NCBI GenBank assembly: GCA_036172665.1
Contig: CM069879.1
Coordinates: 21,987,924-22,051,923, forward strand
From: Prosopocoilus inquinatus
Lineage: Eukaryota; Arthropoda; Insecta; Coleoptera; Lucanidae
Length of the DNA stretch: 64,000 nt
Direction: 5' to 3'
The first letter of the stretch is position 1, and each line of letters opens with the position of its first letter. The notes beneath the pieces were generated by a model. It searched no databases, had not been told where the DNA came from, and saw only the letters and a list, made by a program, of their open reading frames with translations. The translations under genes were made by a program, and so were the position numbers. Below, piece after piece: positions 19,988-31,628 of this stretch.

Positions 19988-21805
19988 AGTATTGGGCAGT
20001 AATTGAGTATAAAAAGTAATTGATTACAAAAGTACTCAATAATTATGAGTACAATGTACTCCATTACAAATTTACTCACAGTGGTTAAGTACAAAAGTAA
20101 TTGATTACGAAAATACTCAAAAATTATGAGTACAGTGTAATCGATTACAAATTTACTTACAGTGCTTAAGTATAAAAGTAATTGAGTACAAAGTACTTGA
20201 GTAGTAGAAGTAATTGAGTTTTTTTGTAATCTGAAATTATGAGTACAAACATAATAGAGTACCAATAGAAATCCGTTATTCACGTCTAATAATATTCAGG
20301 CTTTTCCAAATGCTGTAAATTGTACGCTTACCACGTTGTCAAAGCTTTAAAGCGAACGGACTTAAATTTACTGTGGAAATTTTTATTTTAAAAAAATTTG
20401 TTGCAAATCGTTTTTGATTGCGGTGAATCCCTCGAGCATCCTTAAGCTTTTGATTTTGATTTTATTTGATTTGTCTAAGATGTGTGTATAGGTGTCCCAT
20501 TTTCGATGGTATTGTACAAGTTTCTTCATCAGTACTGGAAACAGAAAAGAATCCAGAACCTAATATTGAGTTTTAACTTTTAATGCTAATTTAAATGGTT
20601 AAATCAAAAATTCGCTAGTTCTTGTTGTTTTGTGGTACGATTGAAAAATGTAAAATTTATCAACACTTTAAATGCAAATAACTTTTTTATTTTTAAAGAT
20701 ATAAAAAAATGATAACTTTTTTGTTTGATTTTTATCATGTATTGTGATTCCTTAGTTAACAATTAAATCACATGAAAACTTCATAATAACCAAACTACTA
20801 CTATAGAGATAATTCGAATTGTAATATTTGACTATTTGAAAACTGAATGTCTAATATTCAAATTATGCAAAAAATTTAAAATCTTGAACTTTATTAGATT
20901 CACCATATCAATTATTGGTTAATGTTCAACTTATTTTTTACTGGTTAGAGGCGTCTGGATTATAATACTTGCGACACATGTTAGTTTATATTGTTTGAAA
21001 TTGTTTATGTAATTTATAACGAGTGTTCAATTGAATATTCGATTTTTGATGAAAGATAGTCGGGAAAATTAGCAAGTGTGCTAACAGGCTTGCCTAAATC
21101 AAACTTAAAAAATACGGTTTTTAAATAAAATTACAATTTCCGAAATTTTTCTTTATTTAAAGAATTGTGTAAATCTTCATAATTTTAAACATTAGCATTA
21201 ACATGTAGATGTTCATTTTAGAACTAGGGGATGCAGTGTAAATTTTTATCGTATTTTGTCTTTGGGACATAAAATTTAGTAATATTTTCCTATAGCTCAG
21301 AAGAAATGGCACTCACAATACGCACAGTTGGGTTTTCCTGTGGACTATTACGAATTTTTAAGTGATTTAATGAAGAAATCATAATCTAGTTAAAAGTTGA
21401 ATCAAAAGTGTCCTTATCATATTTAGATATCGGAAATATCTATAGAATGCCATCGAAGATGAGACACTTTGTGCAGTACAGTTCGGACCATTTTGCAAAC
21501 GTACAAATACTGCGAATTGCGAGATCCAGCGGACCAGCATTGTGCCGCTAAGTAATGTCAAAGTGACAGGAGACGAGAAATTGAAACAGCATGCCATTAC
21601 TTTTTATCTGTAGTCATACTCATTTTATATGATTACTGATTACATGTACTCTGTACTCATTATTTATAATTACTGATTACATGTACTTTACTCATTCTCA
21701 GTTTATATGTTTGCTGATTACATAGATTTTACTCATATTAAGAGTATGATTACATAGTACTCGTAATCAGTACTCATACTCATGAATACAATTTGCCCAA
21801 CTCTG
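19988..21805. mobile_element. non-autonomous hAT element
   Basis: The left end reads CAGTATTGGGCAGTAA (from about 19987) and the right end TTTGCCCAACTCTG (to 21805). These agree with the CAGAGTTGGGC-type ends of many hAT elements. Flanks TATTTTGC (19980-19987) and AATTTTGC (21806-21813) agree at 7 of 8 positions, as expected for an 8-bp hAT target duplication. Both subterminal zones are packed with GATTAC, GAGTA and TACTC motifs. On the left they form two tandem units of about 82 bp (20007-20169) and part of a third. No transposase is recognisable inside. Confidence 0.8.
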
Positions 21806-21813
21806 AATTTTGC

Positions 21814-23624
21814 ATAATGTATATGCAATGGAGAACAAGTTTCAAAAAATAATTGAACAATTTTGAGTTCAATTCGCTACTTTACCAAAATTTTATACAC
21901 AAAATAGAACGATTTTCGTTCTTCTTTCATTAGCAAATTCTTCTTGTTAGCCAGAAATTGCTTTTTAGTTAGTCAGAAATCGCTTTCGGCATTTTCTTTT
22001 CACCGTGCTGGACTCCTTGTCGTTACGTATTTATCGAGATTGTCAAAACTTGTTTGTTTTTCTTACATTAAAAAGTAAATATTCAGTTAAATTAATATAC
22101 ATTCAAATAAATATTTCATCAATTTTTCATGAAGTAATAATCACACCTGTTTGAAATATATTTTTGTGTTTACTCTTGTATACTAATAGTCTAAACAGAA
22201 TATTGAATAAACTTTTGTGTGACTGTATATGTACATATATGACTTGACCTGCTTTATATAACGGATATGTCCGCCCTACATTCATAAGCAGAGAACGTTT
22301 CACTCACATCGAGATCAACATAAAAACTTGATAACGATAAAGCCAACATAAAACCAAATCCAGCCTGGCCCGATAAACTTGTCTCTCGTTTTATAACCAC
22401 CGTACATTTTATATTACGGAACGCGTCCAGTTTTTTGTCGCGCCTGAAACATTAGTTCACCACCAAATTAGGCGCTAAATTATCCCCGGGCTTTACATAA
22501 CAATCTCATTCGGCCCGAGAAAGTGTCACTTAGAATTAAAACTCTAACTTATTACCACGATAAATAAAACATAATGTTCCACGGGAAAAGTACCGCGTTA
22601 CAACTTATAATTAATTTATGCCCACTACAAAAGGGGGAGCGCCAGGGTGAACGGTATTCAGCTACTAACCTATGCAAAATTCATTACAAAACACAAAACG
22701 TTGACCCCGCCTCCCGCTTTTGAAACTCGTTTTAGTTACAGCAGCGAAATCACAATCAGCCGCGGTCCCCTTAATTCATTATTGATACGAGTTTGCTTTC
22801 TAAGTGCTTTTTGACGTTCTGTTACATGCGGTCATTCGCCGGAAAAAGGAGCTCTCTATAAAATAATATCCTCCCTGTAGGTTTCCAGATTGTCTTTTAT
22901 CTGTTACAATAAAATAAATGAAGCCGCCGGCGAGCCTGAACGTTTATTTATTAACAGATGTTATTTAATGGAGTTTTTGCTGTGTTTCGGTCTTTCATAC
23001 GCTTAGCCTTTAACAGGAACAGATATTTTTAGATTAATTGATGAAGTTTCTGTTTTGCCATAGCTGTCGTATCGTACGTATAGCGAAGAGACGCAGTTAA
23101 AGATCTAACAACTGACACCTTTATATCTCGGGGGTCGAGGCGAAAGCACTCCACTCCTCGCCCCGAATGATTTACATAAACCCTAGACCAGCCATTGTAT
23201 TGTTAGTTTAAGATCAGGTAGTCAAAAATCACTTCCTCTGCCTTCCTTTAACGATACTGGACTTTTCCTTACCGTTGTTACTTTTTTCGGAAACAGAAAT
23301 CATTTCTCTTGCTATCACTCTATTACTTTGGACGCTAAGGCACCTGGTGGCAAGTATGCGCTATAAGGTGCTTTCTTTTGCACACAAAATCGTGATCCAA
23401 ACGTGTTTTGTTTCAAAAACAGACATTTTCTTTGAATCTCTCTATTTTTAAAATTTGTTTGGATTGAATTATGATTGAGTCAGATATGCAACAACTACGC
23501 AATTCAGGTCCAAACTATTCGAAACATGGTTCAAACTTTTAAACGAAAAAAAAACACCTATTATCTCAACATCTGCTACAAAAGTTAGACTCTGAAGGAG
23601 ACAGACGGAATCGTTCAAAGATGT
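21814..23624. other. no gene; candidate host non-coding DNA
   Basis: This is mostly free of transposon signatures from about 22.2 kb on and somewhat GC-richer. It includes one copy of a dispersed module (about 23155-23330) described separately. Confidence 0.4.
23155..23330. repeat. dispersed non-coding module, copy 1
   Basis: CCGAATGATTTACATAAACC followed by a unit of about 50 bp (TTTAACGATACTGGACTTTT, ACCGTTGTTACTTTTTTCGG). Both parts recur in a different order at 29890-30170. The sequence is non-coding. Confidence 0.65.
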
Positions 23625-23900
23625 TTTAATAATAATAATAATAATAAATGTCCTTTATTGCAAGATCATTTATGTCACAAAACATTATAGTAATTTGGAA
23701 AAAATAAAATGAAAGCTTATCGTAAAAAAAAACTTGCAACTACACGGCAAAGTCCAGACTGTAGGTTACCATATATCTTATCAACTATCACTTGATCCAT
23801 GAATAAACAAAAATGATTAGTTCGGAAAAATGCCTAAAAATTAAAAAAAAACTAAAAAAATTTACTAAACTTAGAAAGATTCTGCGAAATAATACAATAA
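23625..23900 (-). mobile_element. LINE 3' end with (ATT)n tail
   Basis: On the minus strand the sequence runs into CAATAAAGG followed by ATTTATTATTATTATTATT. That is a polyadenylation signal with a simple ATT tail, typical of a 5'-truncated non-LTR retrotransposon. No coding remains. Confidence 0.5.
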
Positions 23901-24008
23901 TAAATGTATAAAGTAAGGAAATACAAATGCTGTGAGAGTATACTATTGTTATTATTATTAGTACAGAGTTTTTTTAATCTTAAACCAGACAGAAATATCA
24001 TGGGAACA

Positions 24009-24050
24009 CACTCAACGTTTCGCTATAGATTTATAGCTTCGTCACGAGTG
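24009..24050 (-). ncRNA. hammerhead-like motif, left arm
   Basis: Minus strand, in order: CACTC, GTGACGA, A, GCTATA...TATAGC, GAAA, CGTT, GAGTG. CACTC and GAGTG pair as stem I. The core differs from CUGANGA only at its first base. Confidence 0.5.
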
Positions 24051-24312
24051 AAAAAAAGTAAATGAACAAGTTGTCAAGAGAAACAAGTCAACAACATGAT
24101 TTTAAACTAAAATACGAGTTGTCCGAAATAAATAAAAAAATAAATAAAAAAAAATTAAAATTAAATTGAAAATAATTAAAATTAGTTTTAATTTAGTTCT
24201 AGTTACTTTTACCTTTACCGGACAACTCGTATTTCAATTTAAAATCATGTTAACTTTTCCTTTCTCTTGACGACTTGTTTCTCTTGACAATTTGTTTATT
24301 TATTTATTTTTT

Positions 24313-24354
24313 CACTCCTGGCGAAGCTATAAATCTATAGCGAAACGTTGAGTG
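24313..24354 (+). ncRNA. hammerhead-like motif, right arm
   Basis: Plus strand, in order: CACTC, CTGGCGA, A, GCTATA...TATAGC, GAAA, CGTT, GAGTG. The core differs from CUGANGA only at its fourth base, a site that is intact in the left-arm copy. Confidence 0.5.
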
Positions 24355-24394
24355 TGTTCCCATCATATTTCTGTCCGGTTCAAGATTGACACAC

Positions 24395-25335
24395 TGTACT
24401 AGGTGGCATCACAAGGTTTCATGAAAAAATGTTTAATAAAAAACTTACAAGGACTAATTCAAAGTTTCTCTGTGTGCTCACAGAAAAACAATTGATGGTC
24501 GGATAAACGAGATATAAACTAAAGTTTTTTTGTAATGGAACACCCTATTATTATTACGTTTTTCGATTCTAAATTAAATTCTAATGACACTACATGTATA
24601 ACAAAACTAATAATGTAGAAGGTGTCCATAAAATAATTCCTACTAACATTTTTTAATTTTTTTATTTTAGAAAGAAAAAAGATAAGTTGTAGAATTTATT
24701 TCAGTACTGCTACAGATATTCACAAGAAACAATTGAGAGTCGGGTATCCAAAAATATAAACGAAGTTTTGATTTTAAATAAAATAACATTAAATAAAATT
24801 TTACCATTAACATATTAAATCGATTTAGATGTTTTCTAAAAATTAATTTTTAAACTATAAACGAAAAATATTCCGGAAAAATCGAACTTTAAAAAATAAC
24901 TGAAAATTTAACGTAAAACATATTCAAAGCGTTCTCGTTTTTTATGCAAAGTGTAAATTTTTTTTAAGACGTTTTTAATTACATCTCATAAAATAATCAT
25001 TGTTCAAGTTTTCTATTTCTAAAATTTAAAAATAAAATACATTAAATCGGAATTATTTTATAGACACCTTGTACCTTATTAGTTTTATTATACAAGTAGT
25101 CTCATTAGAATTGAATTTAGAATCTAAAGGCGTAACAATATACACGGTGTTCCATTAAAAAAAAAAAACTTAAGTTTAGTTTATATCTCGTTTATCCGAC
25201 CAGCAATTATTTTCCTGTGAGCACACAGAAAAACATTGAATTAGTTCCCATTAGTTTTGTATTAAACAGTTTTTCCTGAAATCAAAAATAAAAGAGTTAA
25301 AGGGAGTAGAAACTCTCGCGTAGTCACCCTGTACT
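24395..25335. mobile_element. nested palindromic element
   Basis: The outer arms, about 24395-24645 and 25045-25335, are inverted copies. They share CTGTGTGCTCACAG, GGTCGGATAAACGAGATATA, the GGAACACC junction and ATTCTAATGAxACTAC. Inside lies a second inverted pair: GGTGTCCATAAAATAATTCC at about 24620 and GGAATTATTTTATAGACACC at about 25055. The structure reads as one TIR element inside another, or a composite that grew inward. It is non-coding. Confidence 0.8.
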
Positions 25336-25379
25336 TACAATTTTCATCGAACAAGAATTAACTTCAGTTATTGTTATTA

Positions 25380-26140
25380 TTATTTATTTATTCTGCTAAG
25401 AAGCCGCACAGTCTCTACTGAACAATATAGAACGAAGTTTTCTTTTAAAAACAGATATCGAGAAAGATTTAAGTTCTGGAGACGGTTCATTATATTTACG
25501 ATAAATCTGGTAAGAAAACGACTTTTCAAAAAGTGAAGAGGCGTGTTTAGGGGGTGAAATGAGATCTCTGAATCTTGACGTAATATTATGGACATCTGAC
25601 CGAAATCTGATTTTATTATATAAGTAAGGAGGAGAACGAAACAATAATATCTTAATTGATGGTTAGCCAGCATCGAAGAGTTTATGTTTATGTGATATAT
25701 GCTGGAGTTTTCTTATTCCCGTATATAAACCTCAGACAGGAGTTTTGAATTTTTTGAATACGGTAAGTAGTTATTTTATCAATAGCAGCATAATATATCG
25801 GAGTACAAAACGTAAATTGAGACACAACCAAAACTTCACAGAGTTTTTTCTTTAAGTCGACATTTAGGAATGCTCTATGAGAAAACAGATTCTTTAGACA
25901 GGCATAAGCGTTACTGATACATTTAGTAATATGTTCCCTGTATCTAAAGGAATTATCTAATATCAGTCCAAGACTTGGAACTTTGTTAAGTACCGGAATT
26001 TTAGTGTCATTAATATAAAGATGATTATTGCAATTGGCATTATTACCATAAAGTAATCCCGCAGATTTATCAGGATTTATTATTAGAGAATGTTCACAAG
26101 AAATATCCGCTGTATATCTTAAATCATCAGAATATTAATG
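25380..26140 (-). pseudogene. LINE reverse transcriptase, palm to C-terminus
   Basis: On the minus strand from 26140 the frame reads YSDDLRYTADISCEHS, the RT catalytic box with YSDD for YADD, followed by SLIINPDKSAGLLYG. Next comes NKVPSLGLILDNSFRYREHI, then the thumb region around NAYACLKNLFSHRAFLNV and SQFTFCTPIYYAAIDKITTY. The end (25670-25396) holds RSPPYLYNKIRF, a motif typical of insect non-LTR C-termini, and ISVFKRKLRSILF. The frame is fairly well kept apart from small shifts. It belongs with the two fragments upstream; the clade (Jockey- or CR1-like) is not resolved. Confidence 0.82.
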
Positions 26141-26249
26141 TTTAATACCTCCTGCTGCCCAACTTAATGGGACCATGTACCTAATGGAACCTAAGGTACT
26201 CCTCATATGAGGCACAGTGCACTTGATATAGAAGCGACTAATTTAACAG

Positions 26250-27100
26250 CTAGTAAAGGGTTGTACAACTGAAACCAGTATGAAACTCTGATTGAATATC
26301 TGGCAATACAGAATAGTTACTAAGAAATTTTCTTAATTGGCTGTGTATAACTTTCTCGAACACATTTGAGAGAATAGGCACAAGACTTATTGGTCGTAGA
26401 TATTTAAACTGCATAGGAGATTTAACCTTAGGCTGGGATCGCAATACAGCTTCCAAGGCAAAGGCAAAGTATTCTCAATAATGCAAGAGTTAATTATATG
26501 AGTGATGAAGGGAATAATATAAGGAGAACAAAGCTTTATCATTCTGACGTCAATTCCATCGCTACCTGCAGTGTTAGATGTGAAGTCATTTAATATCTTT
26601 GTTATCGTTGGAGAATCTACGACATTAAAATTAAAAACAATATTAGGATCTTTCTTTATGTGTTTGTATCGGCTCACATTATGTTGCAGGTTTGTATTGG
26701 AAATACTATTTACATAAAAATCATCGATCGAATCTGCATTCGTTAGGTGATCCGGTATCAATGACACTTTACTGCGCTTTGCACTTATGCAATTAAGCTC
26801 TTTCCATAAGCTTTTGCTATTGGAATATTTAGATATAAATTCAAAGTGGGCTTTGCACACTCTCTTGAACGTAAATGTAATAAGATTCCTAAGAAATTTA
26901 TAATAATATTTAATACATTTAACCTTTGCCATATCCCTCAGAGTCATGAGAAGTTTCGTATTGTCTATTAGCCATGGCGTGTATGGCTTAATGAGTCTGC
27001 ACAGTTTTAATGGTGCATGTATGTTAAATAAATCTACAACGCAATTATTCAAAAAAATTAACTTTCTTTCCTATGATTATAATCCCAAATATTAAATGTA
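26250..27100 (-). pseudogene. LINE endonuclease-RT linker and RT fingers
   Basis: Minus-strand reading from about 27060: NNCVVDLFNIHAPLKLCRLI and PYTPWLIDNTKLLMTLRD mark the linker after the endonuclease. KSLWKELNCISAKRSKVSLI, NDFTSNTAGSDGIDVRMIKL and PFITHIINSCIIENTLPLPW are RT block 1. A frameshift near 26400-26450 leads to SPMQFKYLRPISLVPILSNV and FEKVIHSQLRKFL, then the GFSCTTLY block. The region between GFSCTTLY and YSDD is short and scrambled (26141-26250), so part of the palm is deleted. Confidence 0.85.
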
Positions 27101-27106
27101 ATGAAA

Positions 27107-27308
27107 AGTTTAAACAGCGACATCATACGATCGCTTTTTGATCCAACATCGCCTTAGGATTATTGACACGTAGAAGCCAGTTTGCTACATAATAAGTCAT
27201 CCCATGCAAGGCGGCTGTTCGTCAATCCTAATGCAATGTTACGTCAAAAATCGATCGTATGATGTCGCTGTTTAAACTGTTCATTATTGTTACATCGCAT
27301 TTGCGATT
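27107..27308. mobile_element. MITE inserted in the LINE
   Basis: Inverted ends are AGTTTAAACAGCGACATCAT at 27107 and ATGATGTCGCTGTTTAAACT ending at 27278, with matching CGATCG and TTAGGATT blocks inside. The related end near 7.9 kb suggests the right arm extends to about 27308. It separates the LINE endonuclease fragment from the linker. Exact ends and target duplication are uncertain. Confidence 0.75.
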
Positions 27309-27329
27309 ATCCTTGCTCGAATCGTTTTA

Positions 27330-27480
27330 AGTAACAATTAATCGAGTAGGTTGCTTTATAAGAGATTCCAAATAATTCAAAAAATATATTGTTTTAGAAT
27401 CAGTAGAACTCAATAAATCTATGTTAAAATCTTCACTACAGATAATTTTATCAGAATGCAATAGGCATTGAGAAATGTTA
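27330..27480 (-). pseudogene. LINE endonuclease fragment
   Basis: Minus-strand reading gives EDFNIDLLSSTDSKTIYF followed by LESLIKQPTRLIVT. This corresponds to the GDFN and PTR motifs of the apurinic-type endonuclease of non-LTR elements, with G replaced by E. The segment between here and the linker is lost or occupied by the MITE at 27107. Confidence 0.7.
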
Positions 27481-29889
27481 TATTAAAAGCACCAGGGAAA
27501 TAATTCCAACTGAAGGGCGCACTATGAAACTGCTTCCCCAGGTCCTACAGCCTGCGCTGGTATTCTTGAATCTCTAAGAGATTTATCACAACTCGTGCGT
27601 TCAGCGTAGGGTTAGACCAAAACACAACAACGTAACGCAGAAAATATATATTAATTCGCTTAGGATTACAACAGAACGTACAACTCGCACGGCTAAAACA
27701 AATTACAAAGTCGGTAATAGGTAACTAGACTCGAGTGGTTATTATACAAAAAAGGTGAAAGATCAATACTGATCGAGCAGTTCCAAATTAAGTCCCAAAA
27801 CGATAAAACTCTGTTATCAACTTAAACCAACCCGAATGATTGACGGTTGTATTTTAATTTAATATACTACGATAAGCCGGGATGGGATTATTTGCGCTTA
27901 AAAGGACGAAGTAAAATTTTAAAAATGGGGTGCGTTACATAAGTGCAGTCAGCTGAGTAGGTCATTGGCTTTAGAATTACGTAATTAGAGGGCGTATGCA
28001 GTCTACGTCGCACACTGTGGCCAAGATATGGCAAAATTCAAAATATCAAAATGAAGATAGATGAAAACAAATTTAAGAAATGTTAGATCAGAAGCTTATT
28101 TATTATTTATCCTAAAAAGAGGAATGATACCTTTTCCAATCATCGACTAAGTGCTAGACAAAGTGTCATATTAATTGTTTTGTCATTATACTCGCTATAA
28201 AATTATCGCAACAGTATTAATTATATTTTCTCTTTGAAGTGAATTTGTATAAAACTGGGCTGTGCATTCTAATATGGAAGGAATGTTTAAATAAGCGTTA
28301 GTTATTATTATTTTTATGTTTATTGGTTCAGAAATAATCGTGCAAATATTTTACACGTGTCATCTTTTTTATGAAAGTTTTTGTTTAGTAACTTCGAATA
28401 TCACCTGTTGGAGACCTATGTTTAAATGTTCTGTACGCTTCTTGTTTTAATAATAAAACTTAGAAACTTGCACGTTTTTGCGCCATTCTGACTTTTTATT
28501 TATTATTTATTGTAGGTCGCTTCGTGGAATTTACTGTCATGAAAATCATATTTTCCAAAGAATCAATGAAAAAGGCAATAGATTTTGAATTTTAAAATAT
28601 TTAAACAAACCAGAAAATTTTAGTAATTGTGTCAAATTTAAGAAAAGAAAAAATATATGGAATATTTCCTTCAACAGAGGGTTTCGTAATTAAAGAAGAA
28701 GGGTCAATAAAAATTCTCCGATCAAAAATGTCAAATGTCAAAAAGTGTAATACCATCAGTTTTTATTTTATACGTTTGGAACATCATGACACCAGTTATA
28801 CTTAGGATGCGATGATTTGATTGCAAGTCCCCGATTCAGTAAAATTTACTTAACGATATAAAGTACCCGCAGCAATGTTACCCTGATAATGACATGCAAA
28901 GAAAGAAGTCACTTTGTTCGTAAATCGGAGTTTTAATTATTATAAGTATTGACAGCCCGGATACGGGGCGAACAACGACCATTCTAAAATAAATTCATAT
29001 ACAATGTCCAACTCGTGGGGAGGTGGGATTTTCCATACGGCGAAGATGTAAAACGAAGACCTTTCCCCGCAAGGATAGTGACGAGAAAATGAAAAAAAAA
29101 ACTAAAATAAAACGTCCTTAAAACAACGGGACAGAAGGCTGTAGGACTCGTCTCGCTGATACAAGTTGTCACTGCCAAGCCTTCTCCCAGTCGCAACGGC
29201 GGTAAAGGAAAGTGTTAAGCTGCCCCCTGCCTGGTACTAGCACTATAATAATGGGAAACGAGAAGGGAGCAATCAACAAAAGAATGAGCACAAGGTCGCT
29301 AAAAAAAAATTCTTACCCTACGTTGCACGACATATACAGACGACATATCAAAATCGCTGTCAAATCCGCAGAGAGCGATCTCCGCTTACATCTTGGGGAA
29401 AAATAATGACGGGCGAAAAATTCACAAAAAATGCGGACCAACTTACAGAAAATTCGTGGCAAAATAATATTCCAAATAATACCCAAGTCGTTAGCGAAGA
29501 TTTCTGTCGTCTCTGCCGAGCGCGTGCCCACCTGTCTTCCTCCCACCAAACGGAACGGAACGGAAAAGCGCGGGGAAAAGAAAGGAAACCATCACCAATC
29601 TTGATTACAGAAAACTTATCGTAACAAATTAAATGGTACTTCAGGTATTCTTTTCCAATGGAAACTCTAAGTGATGGTACCCGTTCACCACGTATCCTCA
29701 GCTGCTACCGTTGCTCACAAATATGCCCCCGCAATAAAACGAACCTGTCGCCGAATGAAAATAAAAGTTAAAACAAGGTGCAACGTGCTTGATTAATAGC
29801 CGACATAATCGACATTTCCGGGATATGTTGCCAAGTTCACGAATGAACCAAACTCGTAAGCGCAGTTGCCAAAACGGTGCGGACTGTCA
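27481..29889. other. no gene seen
   Basis: No recognisable element. Short frames near 28984-29624 on both strands overlap and match nothing I know. Confidence 0.4.
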
Positions 29890-30170
29890 CACTCTATCTT
29901 CTTTTTACGATACTGGATTTGGCCCTGCCGTCGTTACTCTTTTTTGCGGTAGAAATTGCTTCCTCCAGTTTCTCTTAACGATATTGAACTTGTCTTTGCC
30001 ATTGTTACTTTTCTCTTTGGATTGTCGCCACTTCACCACGTCTTCTCTTTCAGCTTTAATACCACCTTTTGTTTATATTTACCTAAAAGTAGTAGATGAA
30101 ACCTTTAGTTAATATAAAGCCAAATAAAGTTGGCGGTCCGCGCGAATGATTTACATAAACCGTAGATACT
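29890..30170. repeat. dispersed non-coding module, copy 2
   Basis: Two adjacent units of about 55-65 bp (TTTTACGATACTGGATTTGG then TCTTAACGATATTGAACTTG, each ending GTTACTxTTxT) are followed by GCGAATGATTTACATAAACC. The same parts occur at 23155-23330 in the opposite order. They are not in an open frame of known type. Confidence 0.65.
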
Positions 30171-31628
30171 TCTGTTTTTATTTGAAACTTTTAATATTCC
30201 AATAAAAATACAGTAAATGATACGGTGCAGAAACGGAACGGTAATAGCCCGTAACATTGTCTATTAATTCCTTTTTTTTTATTTAAGCGACCCTCCCTTT
30301 ATAGCATTACCGTAAATATTAATAACGGTAATACACGTAAGAGAGATATGAAGTGAATAATTGCGAGACTAATACCGCCTTGTCACGAATTCCAGCTCTA
30401 TCTCGCCCGTAATTCTTCCGAGTGCAATCTTGTGTGTTTAAGCGATATTTCAAAGCTCCCCGCTTTATTTATCTTTACTGCAGCCGCTATCAAAGTTAAT
30501 CTTGTCAATTCCACGCCGGCTTCGGCTGCAAAGAAATTATGCGCTGAAATCTACGTCCCCGTTTTATGACGTGAATGCGACCCGAAGGCGAAACGTACCA
30601 CGAGAGCTGCGGATTTACTGCGATAACCGGAACTCGTCCGGAATACTCTGGGTAATGCAAGAGATTAAAGATTTCTCGTTTCACGCGAAGAAACAATCAG
30701 TTCCGTGTCTTTCTTCCGAACTCGGCTTCTTTTTGTTGCTTCTCCATCTTCTACACAGGCTCCTCCACCATTTTCTGTGATTCAATTTATACCCGTGAGT
30801 GACATTTATGATATTCGTAATTCAATCAAACATCTGATAATTGCGTGATTAACGCTAATCCAAAACCGTTACGTAACACATCAACGAGTTTACGTTACCT
30901 GTACCGTAAGTGTAGTTTACGACGTCGTAAACTCGAGCGGACATTGATTTGTATGTACCAATAACAATCCCCCTTTGTGTAACATAATTTAATAAAGGCT
31001 CTCGTCTCTCGAAGATATAAGTTTTTCAAATTCCTTGAAAATCTCGTTAAGTAGAGGTGTGAGCGATTGCGAATTTGGCGTTAATTAATTTATTAATTGA
31101 TGTATAAATGGTCGGGCAAAACCAACCAAAATTGCTTTATCAAGTGGCATTTGCAGAAGTTTGCGTTCCACCTTATATAAATAAGGGATGAATTTGTGGC
31201 GGTCCGACGAGTCGCAACCCTTTCGGGCGTACACCAACTTCAGCCCTGTATAAATATTAGAGGCGCGGAGCGAGGGCGTCGTTATTTATATTGTCGTAGC
31301 TGCAGTTGGCAATAAAGCTGCTTTGTCACCCTGCTCTGCACGTAAATAAATCAATTCCGAAGAAATTTAATTTACCTCTTGATATTTACTCTTTCGCGAG
31401 ACTTGATTCCATTCCTGGCGAGGAATTTGAACGGCAACGTTGCCTGTGAGGATTGTGGTTTGTGGAAAACTGCGCCTTGTTGACTTTAATAATCAGCACA
31501 TGTAGGCAGAATCTTGAAAGGTCATTCTTTGGCGTCCTGGTAGCACCGGAACAGAACAAGATCCTGTCAGAATGGCGGCTGTGGTTGTTGATTTCATATC
31601 ATCCTGGTCATAGATATTCATGTCATTA
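30171..31628. other. no gene; candidate host regulatory DNA
   Basis: GC-richer, with few transposon traces. TATA-like strings (TTATATAAATAAGGG near 31173, TATAAATATTAG near 31250) lie 5' of a GC-rich run. They could be promoter-like, but I cannot assign a transcript. Confidence 0.3.

Larger units (their letters stand above)
23979..24390. mobile_element. foldback element with hammerhead-like cores in both arms
   Basis: The left arm, 23979-24140, and right arm, about 24210-24390, are inverted copies. AGAAATATxATGGGAACACA opens the left, and TGTGTTCCCATCATATTTCT closes the right. TATAGATTTATAGC and TTGTCAAGAGAAACAAGTC have partners as well. The centre is A/T-rich. Each arm holds one ribozyme-like core. 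Confidence 0.85.

Noticed and set aside
31160..31270. TATA-like strings as a core promoter.
   Set aside because: AT-rich DNA produces such strings often, and no downstream exon or leader could be identified.
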